Translations under genes and position numbers: made by a program | Shown here: positions 8,773 through 17,261 of the stretch, in pieces | Layout of the letters: every line of letters starts with the position of its first letter | Numbering within the stretch: position 1 is the stretch's first letter | Assembly (NCBI GenBank): GCA_036509075.1 | Contig: DATCGG010000298.1 | Location: 1 to 64,000 of the forward strand | Reading direction: 5' to 3' | Origin: JAJKIV01 sp036509075 | Lineage (GTDB): Bacteria; Gemmatimonadota; Gemmatimonadetes; Gemmatimonadales; Gemmatimonadaceae | Length of the DNA stretch: 64,000 nt | Notes under the pieces: generated by a model | Database searches by the model: none | Told to the model about the DNA's origin: nothing | What the model saw: the letters and a program-made list of their open reading frames with translations, nothing else

Positions 8773-9580
8773 CGAGAAATTTCGCGACCTCGGCGAGCAC
8801 CCGTGCCGGCTGCTCCCGGTGCGGGACGTGGCCGAGCCCTTCGAGGATCACGCCCTTCGACGGGCCCTGCGTTAGGCGCGCAATCCGTCCGGGGTGTTCC
8901 GGCGAGCCGTACTCGTCCTGGTCGCCGTGGAGGGCCAGCGCCGGACAGCGCACGTTACGAAGGTCCTCGTCGAGGCTCCAGTCGGCGAACGCCGGTGAGA
9001 GCCACGTCTCGATCCAGGCATCGAGGACCCAGCGCGCCTTCTCGCCATGGTACCGGGCGAGACGCTCGACCTGTCCCGGTCGCGCGAACTCCACGCGAGC
9101 AGCCTGGAGACCGGCACGTGTGCGGTCCTCCACGAAACTCTGCGCCGACTCGGTCACCACGGCGGCGCAACGCTCGGGCCATCGCGCCGCGGTCGCAATC
9201 GCCATCCCGCCTCCGACGCTGTGACCGAACGGAATGATCATGTCGAGGCCTAACGCGTCGCACAACCTCGGCACCACGGTCGCGGCCTCGTCGCGAATAA
9301 ACGTCAGGGGCAGCGCGCCGGGGTGCGCGTCGGACTGTCCGAAGCCCAATCGATCGTACGCCACCACGGATCGGCGTGTCGCCACCGCGAGCTGCTGTGG
9401 GAAGTCGCGCCACAGGTCCACGCAGCCGAGCGAGTCGTGGAAGAGGAGAATGGTTGCGCCAGGATCGCGGCGGACGTCCGTCGGAGCCCACGCTCTCGCG
9501 AATAACGTTCCCTCCTCCGTGCCGATCCGATGATCGGTTGCAGCCACGGCGATACCGGGCGGGGCTCCAGCGTCGGTCAT
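8747..9580 (-). CDS. Alpha/beta-fold hydrolase
   Basis: A 277-residue cytoplasmic hydrolase. The oxyanion-hole strand reads LLFHDSLGC, the nucleophile elbow is FGHSVGGGM (Ser near residue 120), the acid is in LHGDQDEYG, and the His is in LEGLGHVPHRE. All triad members are in the usual order. It is the last gene of a co-directional LysR / dienelactone hydrolase / MDR / hydrolase series, 9 bp after the MDR stop, which suggests cotranscription. Likely an esterase or C-C hydrolase acting on a small molecule. Confidence 0.9.
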   Translation of the reverse strand: MTDAGAPPGIAVAATDHRIGTEEGTLFARAWAPTDVRRDPGATILLFHDSLGCVDLWRDFPQQLAVATRRSVVAYDRLGFGQSDAHPGALPLTFIRDEAATVVPRLCDALGLDMIIPFGHSVGGGMAIATAARWPERCAAVVTESAQSFVEDRTRAGLQAARVEFARPGQVERLARYHGEKARWVLDAWIETWLSPAFADWSLDEDLRNVRCPALALHGDQDEYGSPEHPGRIARLTQGPSKGVILEGLGHVPHREQPARVLAEVAKFLASRSSGVA

Positions 9581-9589
9581 GGAGTCGCG

Positions 9590-10570
9590 TTAGGCGTCGA
9601 CGACGACTACGAGCTTGCCGCTGCCGCGGTTCGCCTCCATGAACCGGTGCGCGGCTACGATCTCGTCGAACCGAAAGCGTTTTTCTATGTTCGCGCGGTA
9701 GCGCCCCGCGGCCACGCCGTCCACGATCTCCTGGAGCGCGGCAGTGCTGCGCTCGGCCGAAGTGGTGCTGCTGCCGTACGTCGTCAGCTTCACGGTCGAC
9801 GGGATGTCCTCCAGCGGCTCGAAGCGCTCCATGATCCAGACGTTGCCCAGGAGCCCGGTGTGGCACACGATCCCACGCCGCCGCACGGCGCGCAGCGAGT
9901 CGAGGAGCGTCACCGGCCCGATGAGCTCGAGCAGTGCGTCGACGCCCCCGGGCACGCGTTGTTTGACGTCCTCGGCGATGCGTCCCGTGTCGATCACCAC
10001 TTCATCCACGCCGTTCTGGCGCAGAGCATCCGCCTTGGCCGGGTCACGAGTGGTGGCGAGCACGCGCATGCCCATGCCTTTCGCCAGCGACACGGCGGCC
10101 ATGCCGACCGACGACGTCGCGCCGCGGATCAGCAGCGTCTGTCCGACTTCGAGATGCATCGCCTCGACGAGCGATCCCCACGCCGTGAGGTACGTCTCGG
10201 GCAGCGCGGCGAGCACGTCCCACGTTAGGTCGGTGTGAAGCGGGAGGACCCGGTCGCGCGGAACCAGCGTGTACTCGGCGTAGCCGCCGTCGTAGGCTCG
10301 GCCCATCTCGCCCATGAGCGCCGCAACGGTCTGTCCGATCGAGAGGTCCGTGCCGCCCGCGTCGTCCACGACGCCAACGCATTCGATCCCGAGCACGCGT
10401 GGAAACTGCACGCTCGGCGAGTGTCCCTGTCGCGTGTACATCTCGGAGCGGTTGAGCCCGAACGCGCGAACGCGGATGCGCACCCACCCGGCGCGGGGCT
10501 CCGGACGAGGAAGCTCCTCGATCTCGAGCACCTCCGGGCCGCCGGGCCGGTGGACACGGATCGCCTTCAT
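9590..10570 (-). CDS. Medium-chain dehydrogenase, quinone-reductase-like (zinc-less)
   Basis: A 326-residue MDR-family protein starting MKAIRVHRPG. The GroES-like N-terminal domain carries GIECVGVVDDAG. The cofactor domain has GQTLLIRGATSSVGMAAVSLAKGMG, an AxxSVG nucleotide-binding loop typical of NADPH quinone or enoyl reductases. Structural and catalytic zinc Cys clusters are absent. Its ATG overlaps the stop of the dienelactone hydrolase gene by 4 bp, so translation is probably coupled. It likely reduces a quinone, enone or similar substrate with NADPH. Confidence 0.9.
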   Translation of the reverse strand: MKAIRVHRPGGPEVLEIEELPRPEPRAGWVRIRVRAFGLNRSEMYTRQGHSPSVQFPRVLGIECVGVVDDAGGTDLSIGQTVAALMGEMGRAYDGGYAEYTLVPRDRVLPLHTDLTWDVLAALPETYLTAWGSLVEAMHLEVGQTLLIRGATSSVGMAAVSLAKGMGMRVLATTRDPAKADALRQNGVDEVVIDTGRIAEDVKQRVPGGVDALLELIGPVTLLDSLRAVRRRGIVCHTGLLGNVWIMERFEPLEDIPSTVKLTTYGSSTTSAERSTAALQEIVDGVAAGRYRANIEKRFRFDEIVAAHRFMEANRGSGKLVVVVDA

Positions 10571-11319
10571 GACGGCGCGCCTGTTTTCAGGGTCGCGGCG
10601 AACAGCGCAAGCAGCGTCTCCCAATGTCTGGCCGTCGCGGCCTCATCGTGCACCGGCGTGTCGCGTGGCACGAAGCCGTGCAGCGCCTGATACGTCTCGA
10701 TGGTATGATCGACCCCTGCTTCGGTGAGTGCCTGCTCGAGCCGAGCCTTCTGCGCATCGTCGAAGTTGGGATCCTTGATCGCGCCGGCGACGTAGACGCG
10801 TGCTTTCATGTTCGGCGCGAGCCGATGCGGACTCTCCGGTGCGTCCGTCGCGAGCCCGCCGCCGTGATACGAAGCTGTCGCCGCGACGCGATCACCGAAG
10901 TGACCCGCCGCATACACGGCGAGACGCCCACCCATACAGTAGCCGGTAATCCCAATCCGTTCGCTCCGAGCCTCGGGCTGGGCGGCGAGATGCGCGAGCA
11001 GCGCTTCCGTGTCACGCATGACGTTCGCGGGACTGGCCGACGGCATCACGCGCGTCATGAGGTCTTTGCGGAGGTCGGGATCAGTGAAGACCTTCATCCC
11101 GTGACTCGCATCGAACTCCACGCGATAGAACAGGTTCGGCAGCAGCACGTAGTACCCGCTGTTCGCGATGCGCTCGGCAATCTCCATGAGCGCCGGCCGC
11201 ATGCCGATGCCGTCCATGTACATGATCACGCCAGGCCAGGGCCCGCCGCCTGACGGGTGATACGCGTGAGTCGGACAACGACCGTCGGCGGTCTCGATTT
11301 CCAGTTGGGTGTGTGGCAT
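10567..11319 (-). CDS. Dienelactone hydrolase family protein
   Basis: A 250-residue alpha/beta hydrolase of the dienelactone hydrolase family. The nucleophile motif GITGYCMGGRLA carries Cys rather than Ser, as in true dienelactone hydrolases. The catalytic His is in YQALHGFVP, and GAIKDPNFDD falls where the acid is expected. The family opens lactone rings in chlorocatechol-type pathways, but many members are general carboxyl-ester hydrolases. It begins 2 bp after the LysR stop and overlaps the MDR gene by 4 bp, so the cassette is almost certainly one transcript. Confidence 0.92.
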   Translation of the reverse strand: MPHTQLEIETADGRCPTHAYHPSGGGPWPGVIMYMDGIGMRPALMEIAERIANSGYYVLLPNLFYRVEFDASHGMKVFTDPDLRKDLMTRVMPSASPANVMRDTEALLAHLAAQPEARSERIGITGYCMGGRLAVYAAGHFGDRVAATASYHGGGLATDAPESPHRLAPNMKARVYVAGAIKDPNFDDAQKARLEQALTEAGVDHTIETYQALHGFVPRDTPVHDEAATARHWETLLALFAATLKTGAPS

Positions 11320-11321
11320 CG

Positions 11322-12239
11322 CTATCGATGTCGACTGTGCCCTTTGGTCTTGCTGCGGCCGCTGCGCAGGTAGTCGACGAGCGCACGAAGCGCCGGCGAC
11401 GCGTGCCGACGCTGCGGATAGTAGAGGTAGAAACCCGGAAACGGCGTCGAGAATTCCTCGAGCACCGTGGCGAGCTCACCCCGAGCCACGTACTCGCGTG
11501 CGCGATCGTCAGCCAACGCCAATCCCGCGCCAGCTCGCGCGAGACGGACGTTCAGCGTCGGATCGTTGGTGAGCACGCGTGCCCCGACGTCGACCGAGAA
11601 GTCGCGCCCGTTCTCGGTGAACTCCCATCGGTACGGGGGCGCGTCCGCGCTCGGGTGCCAGTTGATGCACTCGTGGTCGACGAGCTCGCGTGGGTGCTTC
11701 GGCTTCCTGCGCCGGGCGAAGTACGACGGTGCGCCGACGACGACGAGGCGCAGATCGCCCGACACGGGCACCGCGATCATGTCCCGGTCAATCACCTCGC
11801 CGAGGCGGATGCCTGCATCGTAGCCCTCAGTGACGATGTCGAGCGGCTTGTCGCTCACGAACAGGTCGAGCCGAACATGAGGATGCGCGTCCAGGAAGCC
11901 CGCGAGCAGCGGTCCGTTCAAAAAGCTCTCCGCGGCGCTCGACACGTTGAGTCGCAGCGTGCCGCGCGGCTCGCTCCCGAGCTCGCTCACCTCATTGACC
12001 GCGGCGGTCAACTGGTCCATCGCGTCGCGCGCGGCGGCGTAGAGCCGCTCTCCAGCCGGCGTTAGGCGCACGCTCCGGGTCGTGCGCTGCACGAGCGCAA
12101 CCCCGAGCCGCTCCTCGAGACGGCGCATCCCCTGACTCACTGCCGAGCCGCTCACCCCGAGGCGTGCGCCAGCGGCGCGGAATCCCTTCGCCTCCGCGAC
12201 CGCCACGAACATTGCCATTCCGTCCAGAGTGTCAGGCAT
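11322..12239 (-). CDS. LysR-family transcriptional regulator
   Basis: A 305-residue regulator starting MPDTLDGMAM. The winged helix-turn-helix spans residues 5-65 with FRAAGARLGVSGSAVSQGMRRLEERLGVALVQRTTRSVRLT. A LysR substrate-binding domain of the CrgA/PA0477-like type follows (EPRGTLRLNVSS onward). It is first in a four-gene same-strand series (LysR, dienelactone hydrolase, MDR, alpha/beta hydrolase) and divergent from an aldo/keto reductase. This is the classic LysR arrangement, so it probably controls both directions from the 100-bp intergenic region. Confidence 0.94.
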   Translation of the reverse strand: MPDTLDGMAMFVAVAEAKGFRAAGARLGVSGSAVSQGMRRLEERLGVALVQRTTRSVRLTPAGERLYAAARDAMDQLTAAVNEVSELGSEPRGTLRLNVSSAAESFLNGPLLAGFLDAHPHVRLDLFVSDKPLDIVTEGYDAGIRLGEVIDRDMIAVPVSGDLRLVVVGAPSYFARRRKPKHPRELVDHECINWHPSADAPPYRWEFTENGRDFSVDVGARVLTNDPTLNVRLARAGAGLALADDRAREYVARGELATVLEEFSTPFPGFYLYYPQRRHASPALRALVDYLRSGRSKTKGHSRHR

Positions 12240-12339
12240 TGAGAAGCAGAGCTTACCAGCGCGTGAATCCCGGTCAAGTAGATCGGCCGGCCCGAATGCG
12301 CTTGATTGGCCTTTCAAGCAATTTCGTCAGGGAGAAACG
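12240..12339. promoter_or_regulatory. Divergent LysR / aldo-keto reductase control region with a dyad
   Basis: The 100 bp between the two divergent starts hold an inverted repeat CTTGA-N8-TCAAG at 12301-12318, close to the aldo/keto reductase start. It is not an exact T-N11-A LysR box but has the right kind of dyad and position. A GGAGA ribosome site lies at 12331-12335, five bases before the reductase ATG. Confidence 0.45.
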
Positions 12340-13332
12340 ATGCAGAAACGGAAACTTGGAATCAGCGGACTGGAAGTCTCGGCGCTCGGCTATGGCGCGA
12401 TGGGACTGAGCTCGAGCTACGGCCCAGCAACTGACAGGCAGCAGGCGATCGCAGTCATTCGGGCGGCCTTCGAGCGCGGCGTGACCCTGTTCGATACCGC
12501 GCAGGTCTACGGGCCGTTCGCGAACGAGGAGCTCGTGGGCGAGGCGGTCGCGCCATTCCGTAACCAGGTCGCGATCGCCACGAAGTTCGGATTCCAGTTC
12601 GACGCCAACGCGAAAGAGACTGGGCTCAACAGCCGGCCCGAGCACATTCGGCAGATGACCGAGGACTCGCTCAGGCGACTCGGCGTGGAAGCCATCGACC
12701 TCTACTACCAGCACCGCGTGGACCCATCCGTGCCCATCGAAGATGTCGCGGGCGCGGTGAAGGACCTCATCCAGCAGGGCAAGGTCAAGTACTTCGGCCT
12801 CTCCGAACCGGGCGTGCAGACAATCCGTCGCGCCCACGCAGTCCAGCCCGTCACGGCCATTCAGAGCGAGTACTCGCTCTGGTTTCGAGAGCCGGAGACG
12901 AACGGAGTGCTCACGGCGTGCGAGGAGCTGGGGATCGGCTTCGTGCCCTTCAGCCCGTTAGGCAAGGGCTTCCTCACCGGGAAGATCGATGAGACGACGA
13001 CATTCGACGCCAGCGACTTCCGCAACATCGTTCCGCGCTTCACGGAGGAGAACCGGAAGGCGAATCAGACGGTGGTCGATTTCGTGACCCGCATTGCGGA
13101 GTCGAAGCGCGCGACGCCGGCACAGATCGCGCTCGCGTGGTTGCTTGGGCAGAAGCCCTGGATCGTGCCGATTCCCGGCACGACGAAGTTGCATCGCCTC
13201 GAGGAAAACCTTGGCGCCGCGGCCATCGAGCTCACCGGGGACGACCTGCGGATGATCGACGATGCCGCGGCGAAGATCACGGTTCACGGTGCGCGATACC
13301 CGGCCCACCATCTGGCGCGGGTAGGTCGCTGA
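12340..13332 (+). CDS. Aldo/keto reductase
   Basis: A 330-residue NADPH-dependent reductase starting MQKRKLGISG, preceded by GGAGA. The AKR tetrad is visible: Asp in LFDTAQVYGPF (with the catalytic Tyr in the same motif), Lys in VAIATKFGF, and His in LYYQHRVDPSVP. The C-terminal IPGTTKLHRLEENLGA binds the NADP 2'-phosphate. Such enzymes of the YhdN/AKR13 type reduce aldehydes or ketones. It is divergent from LysR and probably part of its regulon. A close paralogue lies at 15524-16531. Confidence 0.94.
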   Translation: MQKRKLGISGLEVSALGYGAMGLSSSYGPATDRQQAIAVIRAAFERGVTLFDTAQVYGPFANEELVGEAVAPFRNQVAIATKFGFQFDANAKETGLNSRPEHIRQMTEDSLRRLGVEAIDLYYQHRVDPSVPIEDVAGAVKDLIQQGKVKYFGLSEPGVQTIRRAHAVQPVTAIQSEYSLWFREPETNGVLTACEELGIGFVPFSPLGKGFLTGKIDETTTFDASDFRNIVPRFTEENRKANQTVVDFVTRIAESKRATPAQIALAWLLGQKPWIVPIPGTTKLHRLEENLGAAAIELTGDDLRMIDDAAAKITVHGARYPAHHLARVGR

Positions 13333-13361
13333 CGAGCATCGGCATCCACGCCACGGGCGAT

Positions 13362-14144
13362 CTAGGCAACGCCGCTTACTTCCGCCGCCTCCCGGCGGAA
13401 GAACGCGACGATGACCGCCACGAGCTCCACAATGCAGCGCTCACCCAGCTCCGCGGAGAGCCCGCGCGCATCACCGAGGATCCCGTTCGGGGCGATGGCG
13501 CGCATCCCGTGAGTGAACAGGCGCTGAGTCAGCTCGGGCGTGAGTGGCCCAGGGTGCCCCGCCTCGGCCGCGTCGGTGTGCACGAGATCGGGATGCAAAA
13601 CGAGCATCACCGAGCTCTCGGCGATGTCGGCGTGTCCGGCCACGCGTTCGGCGACACCCAGCTCGCCCGCGACGCGCACCCACGTGTTGATCACCGCCGA
13701 CAAGTCCGTAAACGCCACGACGTGCGCGCGCTCGCCCGCCGCCTCGCGGAGTATCGGGAGGGCGCGCGTCAGAGGCGCGAAATTCCCGCCGTGCGACGGA
13801 ATCACGCAGATCCGCCGGAACCCGTGTCGAGCCAGGCTTCGCACGTAATCGTGGAGTACCGCGGCGAAGGTGGACTCCTCGAGCGTGATCGTCCCGGGGA
13901 ATGCCATGTGATGCTCGGAGCAGCCCACGCGGACTGTCGGCGCGACCAGCGTGTCGCCGAGTGCCGTCGCGACACGACGGGAGAGCTCGCTCCCGTGTTC
14001 CGCGTCTGTGAAAAGCGGCAGGTGCGGACCGTGCTGTTCCACCGCTCCGCACGCGAAGACGACTGTCGTGCACCCCGCATCGAGCGCTGCGCGGACTTCC
14101 GGCCAGGTCATACGTTCGAGCTCGAGCGTCGGGTCGTTTCCCAT
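13362..14144 (-). CDS. Creatininase family amidohydrolase
   Basis: A 260-residue metal-dependent hydrolase of the creatininase/MftE fold. Metal and active-site motifs in order are GAVEQHGPHLPLFTD, CSEHHMAFPGT, IPSHGGN, and GHADIAESS with the Glu. Family members include creatinine amidohydrolase, FAPy deformylase and the mycofactocin protease MftE. No mycofactocin genes are nearby, so a small-molecule amidase is more likely. It converges on the aldo/keto reductase with a 29-bp gap. Substrate undetermined. Confidence 0.9.
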   Translation of the reverse strand: MGNDPTLELERMTWPEVRAALDAGCTTVVFACGAVEQHGPHLPLFTDAEHGSELSRRVATALGDTLVAPTVRVGCSEHHMAFPGTITLEESTFAAVLHDYVRSLARHGFRRICVIPSHGGNFAPLTRALPILREAAGERAHVVAFTDLSAVINTWVRVAGELGVAERVAGHADIAESSVMLVLHPDLVHTDAAEAGHPGPLTPELTQRLFTHGMRAIAPNGILGDARGLSAELGERCIVELVAVIVAFFRREAAEVSGVA

Positions 14145-14184
14145 GTTTCTCCGTTACTGTGATTGAATCCGAGGGAGCTTTACC

Positions 14185-14443
14185 ATGCGAGCAACACTCA
14201 TGTACGGCGCGGGCGACGTCCGTGTCGAGCCCCTTGGCGACGGAGACCTTCTTCGACAACATCACGATAGGCGGCGGGCCAGCACCGGTGCGCGCCTACA
14301 TCGAGGAGCTGCTACCGGACGTCCTCGAGGGCAGAATCCAGCCGGGCCGCGTCTTCGATCGGGTAACGGATCTGGGCGGGGTGCCAGACGGATACCGGGC
14401 GATGAATGACCGCGAGTCGATCAAGGTGATGATCGAACTGTAG
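14185..14443 (+). pseudogene. Remnant of a zinc alcohol dehydrogenase with a large internal deletion
   Basis: The ATG at 14185 begins MRATLMYGAGDVRVE, the usual N-terminus of a zinc-dependent alcohol dehydrogenase. After about 15-16 codons homology continues in another frame with TFFDNITIGGGPAPVRAY, GRIQPGRVFDRVT and YRAMNDRESIKVMIEL, the usual C-terminus. About 250-270 middle codons, with both zinc sites and the Rossmann fold, are missing, and the join (about 14228-14245) is out of frame. A ribosome-site-like GAGGGAG lies just upstream at 14170-14176. Nothing functional can be made. It is a recent-looking deletion, since both ends remain well conserved. Confidence 0.88.
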
Positions 14444-14479
14444 GACGCGGCGATCCTAACGATTCAGGAGAGAGCGGAC

Positions 14480-15511
14480 ATGATCCGACCCACAGTCCTC
14501 GTCGCACCAGTCGCGTTGGTTGCCGGCGCGGTCCTTGGTGCATCGCTCGCCCATCAGGCGCAACAGCCGCAGCCGTATGCCGTTGGCAACCGACTCGGCC
14601 TTCCCGTCATGCCGGCCGCGGACGGTCGCTTCGCGCCGGTCTCACCGAACGTCAAGGTCTACGGCGCGATCTACTCCGCGGAGAGCTGCTCGTACGATCC
14701 CGACCGCGGCGTCATTGTCGTGCCGAACCGCGGCGTTCCGCAGAACGTGCAGACGAACAACGCGTGGGTCTCGTTCATCAACCACGACGGGTCGGTGCAG
14801 ACCGCTCGATGGATCGGCGTCCAGAATCCGCCCGAGCGGGCGAGCCTGACGCCGCCTCTCGTGCTGAACGAACCCTACGGCAGCGACATCGCGCGTGGCA
14901 TGCTGTACGTCGCCGACCGGGACGGCGGGACGACACCTAACGAGCAGAGTGTCGCGGTGATTCGCCGCTTCGATATGAAGACCGGCGCGCCGGCCGGCGA
15001 GGTTCGCGTCGATCGCGTCGCCTGGTTCAACGATATCGAGGTCGCGGACGACGGGACGACATACGCCACCCAGACCGGCGACCGCGGCGAGAACCCGGAC
15101 TCGTCGACGTGGCAGGTCTGGAAGATCACGCCGAACGGAGAGGCGTCCATCTTCGTTCAGGGGCCGCCGCTCCTGCAGCCTAACGGCATCGCCTTCGACC
15201 GCCAAGGCAACATCGTGGTCGTCAATGTCGGTAATGACGCCGTGCTGACTTACTCGCCGGACGGCCGAGTTCTCAAGACGGAGCATGCGGCACAGGCGGG
15301 CAACGACGGTCTCGTCATCATGCCGGACGGTACGAAATACGTGAGCAGCGTCCTCAATGGCGGTGTCTCGCGAATTCGTGTCGGCAGGCCGGCCGAGCTC
15401 ATCGCCCAGAACATCCCGAGCGCGGCGTCGATGTGCTACGACGCCGGGGCGAATCAGTTGGTGATTCCGATGAACCCGAACAACGGGCTTGCATTCATCC
15501 GTCTCCAGTAA
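14480..15511 (+). CDS. Exported SMP-30/gluconolactonase-like beta-propeller protein
   Basis: A 343-residue protein with an N-terminal hydrophobic signal (residues 5-24). It begins after an AGGAG ribosome site at 14465-14469. Propeller blades are suggested by FNDIEVADDGTTYATQTG, QPNGIAFDRQGNIVVVNVG and GNDGLVIMPDGTKYVSSVL. Asn and Asp in these positions match the metal site of SMP-30/gluconolactonase proteins. It may hydrolyse a lactone outside the cytoplasm. It is followed 12 bp later by an aldo/keto reductase on the same strand, so the two are probably cotranscribed. Confidence 0.85.
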   Translation: MIRPTVLVAPVALVAGAVLGASLAHQAQQPQPYAVGNRLGLPVMPAADGRFAPVSPNVKVYGAIYSAESCSYDPDRGVIVVPNRGVPQNVQTNNAWVSFINHDGSVQTARWIGVQNPPERASLTPPLVLNEPYGSDIARGMLYVADRDGGTTPNEQSVAVIRRFDMKTGAPAGEVRVDRVAWFNDIEVADDGTTYATQTGDRGENPDSSTWQVWKITPNGEASIFVQGPPLLQPNGIAFDRQGNIVVVNVGNDAVLTYSPDGRVLKTEHAAQAGNDGLVIMPDGTKYVSSVLNGGVSRIRVGRPAELIAQNIPSAASMCYDAGANQLVIPMNPNNGLAFIRLQ

Positions 15512-15523
15512 CCGTTCACGACG

Positions 15524-16531
15524 ATGCTACCCACCCGCACACTTGGCACTCAGGGCCTAACGGTTTCCGCGATCGGCCTCGGCCTCATGGGGATGAGTCA
15601 GTCCTACGGCACGCCCGAAGAGCGCGATGAGCGTGAGTCCATTGCCACCGTCCATCGCGCCATCGAGCTGGGCGTGACGTTCCTCGACACGGCCGAAGCA
15701 TACGGGCCGTACAAGAACGAGGAGTTGCTTGCGCGCGCGCTGAGCGGGCTCGGGAGCGATGCGCGTGACCGCATCGTGATCGGCACCAAGTTCGGGTTCC
15801 GGTTCGGCGAGGCCGGCATCACGGGCGTCAACAGTCACCCCGACCATATCCGCCAGGTCGTGGATGGCTCGCTGCGCCGTCTCGGCACCGATCGCATCGA
15901 TCTCCTCTACCAGCATCGGGTCGACCCCTCGGTCCCGATCGAGGACGTGGTCGGGACGATGGCCGCGCTCGTCATGGAGGGGAAGGTACGATTCCTTGGG
16001 CTGTCAGAGGCCGGCGAGCAGAACATTCGGCGCGCCCATGCCGTGCACCCGATCTCGGTACTCCAGAGCGAATATTCGCTGTGGGAGCGCAACCTCGAGC
16101 CGCGCATCATTCCCCTGCTCCGCGAGCTCCAGATCGGGATCGTGCCCTTCGCGCCGTTGGGTCGCGGGTTTCTGACCGGTGCCGTTAGGCGCGCAGAGGA
16201 ATACCCGGAGGGCGACTTCCGGCGTGGGGATCCGCGCTACCAGGGCGAGAACTTCGACGCCAACATGCGGGCCGCGAGCGCCGTGAAGGACCTGGCCTCG
16301 CGAAAGGGCGCCACGCCGGCGCAGGTCGCGCTCGCGTGGCTGCTGCACAAAGGACCGGACATTGTTCCGATCCCGGGCACCAAGCGGCGTCAGTACCTGG
16401 AAGACAACCTCGGCGCGGTGAACGTGCAACTCGCGCGTGACGAGATGACGGCACTCGACGCGGCACTCGCACCAGGGAGGGTTTCCGGACCGCGCTACAG
16501 CGAGAAACAGCAGGCGATGGTGGATCGTTAG
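15524..16531 (+). CDS. Aldo/keto reductase (second copy)
   Basis: A 335-residue reductase of the same subfamily as 12340-13332. Catalytic Asp and Tyr are in FLDTAEAYGPYKNEE, Lys in IVIGTKFGF, and His in LLYQHRVDPSVPIEDVVG. The NADP-binding tail reads IPGTKRRQYLEDNLGA. The two copies match through most motifs, so they are paralogues separated by the creatininase, the dehydrogenase remnant and the SMP-30-like gene. The stop codon TAG lies inside a CGTTAGG motif. The RibD-C reductase follows within 7 bp. Confidence 0.94.
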   Translation: MLPTRTLGTQGLTVSAIGLGLMGMSQSYGTPEERDERESIATVHRAIELGVTFLDTAEAYGPYKNEELLARALSGLGSDARDRIVIGTKFGFRFGEAGITGVNSHPDHIRQVVDGSLRRLGTDRIDLLYQHRVDPSVPIEDVVGTMAALVMEGKVRFLGLSEAGEQNIRRAHAVHPISVLQSEYSLWERNLEPRIIPLLRELQIGIVPFAPLGRGFLTGAVRRAEEYPEGDFRRGDPRYQGENFDANMRAASAVKDLASRKGATPAQVALAWLLHKGPDIVPIPGTKRRQYLEDNLGAVNVQLARDEMTALDAALAPGRVSGPRYSEKQQAMVDR

Positions 16532-16538
16532 GCCGTTG

Positions 16539-17246
16539 ATGTCGACCGCAAGCCGCCCGCGCGTCATCTGTCACATGATGACGTCACTCGACGGGCGGAT
16601 CGTGACCAGCGGCTGGCCGCTCACGGCGACGGGACGACACGAGTATGAGGTCGTGCACGGCGGTTACGAACCCGACGGATGGATCTGCGGACGCGTGACG
16701 ATGGAGCCATTCGCGAAGCGACTGCGTTCCGAGGCGGAGGTCGTCCGCGAGCACCTAGGCAACGCTCCTCGTGAAGACTTCCATGCGCCTGGCGATTTCG
16801 ATTCGTTCGCCTTTGCGGTCGACGCGAGGGGCCGCCTCGCGTGGGAGTCGAACGAGATCGACGGCGACCATGTTGTCGCGATTCTCACGGAGCGAGTGTC
16901 CGACGATTATCTCGCGTTCCTCCGCAAGCGCGGCGTCTCGTACCTGCTCGCCGGCGCGCCCGAAATCGATTTGCGACTCGCCCTCGAGAAGACCCATGCG
17001 CAATTCGGCGTCCAAACGCTCATGCTGGAGGGCGGCGGCAAGATCAACGGCGCAATGCTGCGAGCCGGGCTGATCGATGAGGTGAGCGTGCTCGTTGCGC
17101 CGGTCGCCGACGGCCGCGAGGGTACACCCGCGCTGTTCGACGTCGAGGCGCGCGAGGGCGTGCCGCTGCGGCTCGCGCTCGAGACCGTCGAGCGCCGCAG
17201 CGACGACATGTTATGGCTTCGGTATCGCGTTGAAGGCGGGGGGTAG
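16539..17246 (+). CDS. RibD C-terminal / dihydrofolate-reductase-fold reductase
   Basis: About 235 residues with the DHFR-like fold of the RibD C-terminal family. The N-terminal ICHMMTSLDGRI resembles the pteridine-binding strand, GWICGRVTMEPF follows, and the NADPH-binding loop near the end reads LMLEGGGKINGAMLRAGLIDE. Related enzymes reduce pyrimidine or flavin-precursor substrates. No riboflavin genes are adjacent, so a role in riboflavin synthesis is unproven. An in-frame TTG directly precedes the ATG. It is last in the SMP-30 / AKR / reductase series and converges on the antiporter. Confidence 0.88.
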   Translation: MSTASRPRVICHMMTSLDGRIVTSGWPLTATGRHEYEVVHGGYEPDGWICGRVTMEPFAKRLRSEAEVVREHLGNAPREDFHAPGDFDSFAFAVDARGRLAWESNEIDGDHVVAILTERVSDDYLAFLRKRGVSYLLAGAPEIDLRLALEKTHAQFGVQTLMLEGGGKINGAMLRAGLIDEVSVLVAPVADGREGTPALFDVEAREGVPLRLALETVERRSDDMLWLRYRVEGGG

Positions 17247-17261
17247 CCACCCGGCGTGACG

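Noticed and set aside
12301..12318. Canonical T-N11-A LysR box
   Set aside because: The dyad arms are CTTGA and TCAAG with 8 bp between; no T and A in symmetric positions are exactly 11 apart, so only a general dyad is claimed.
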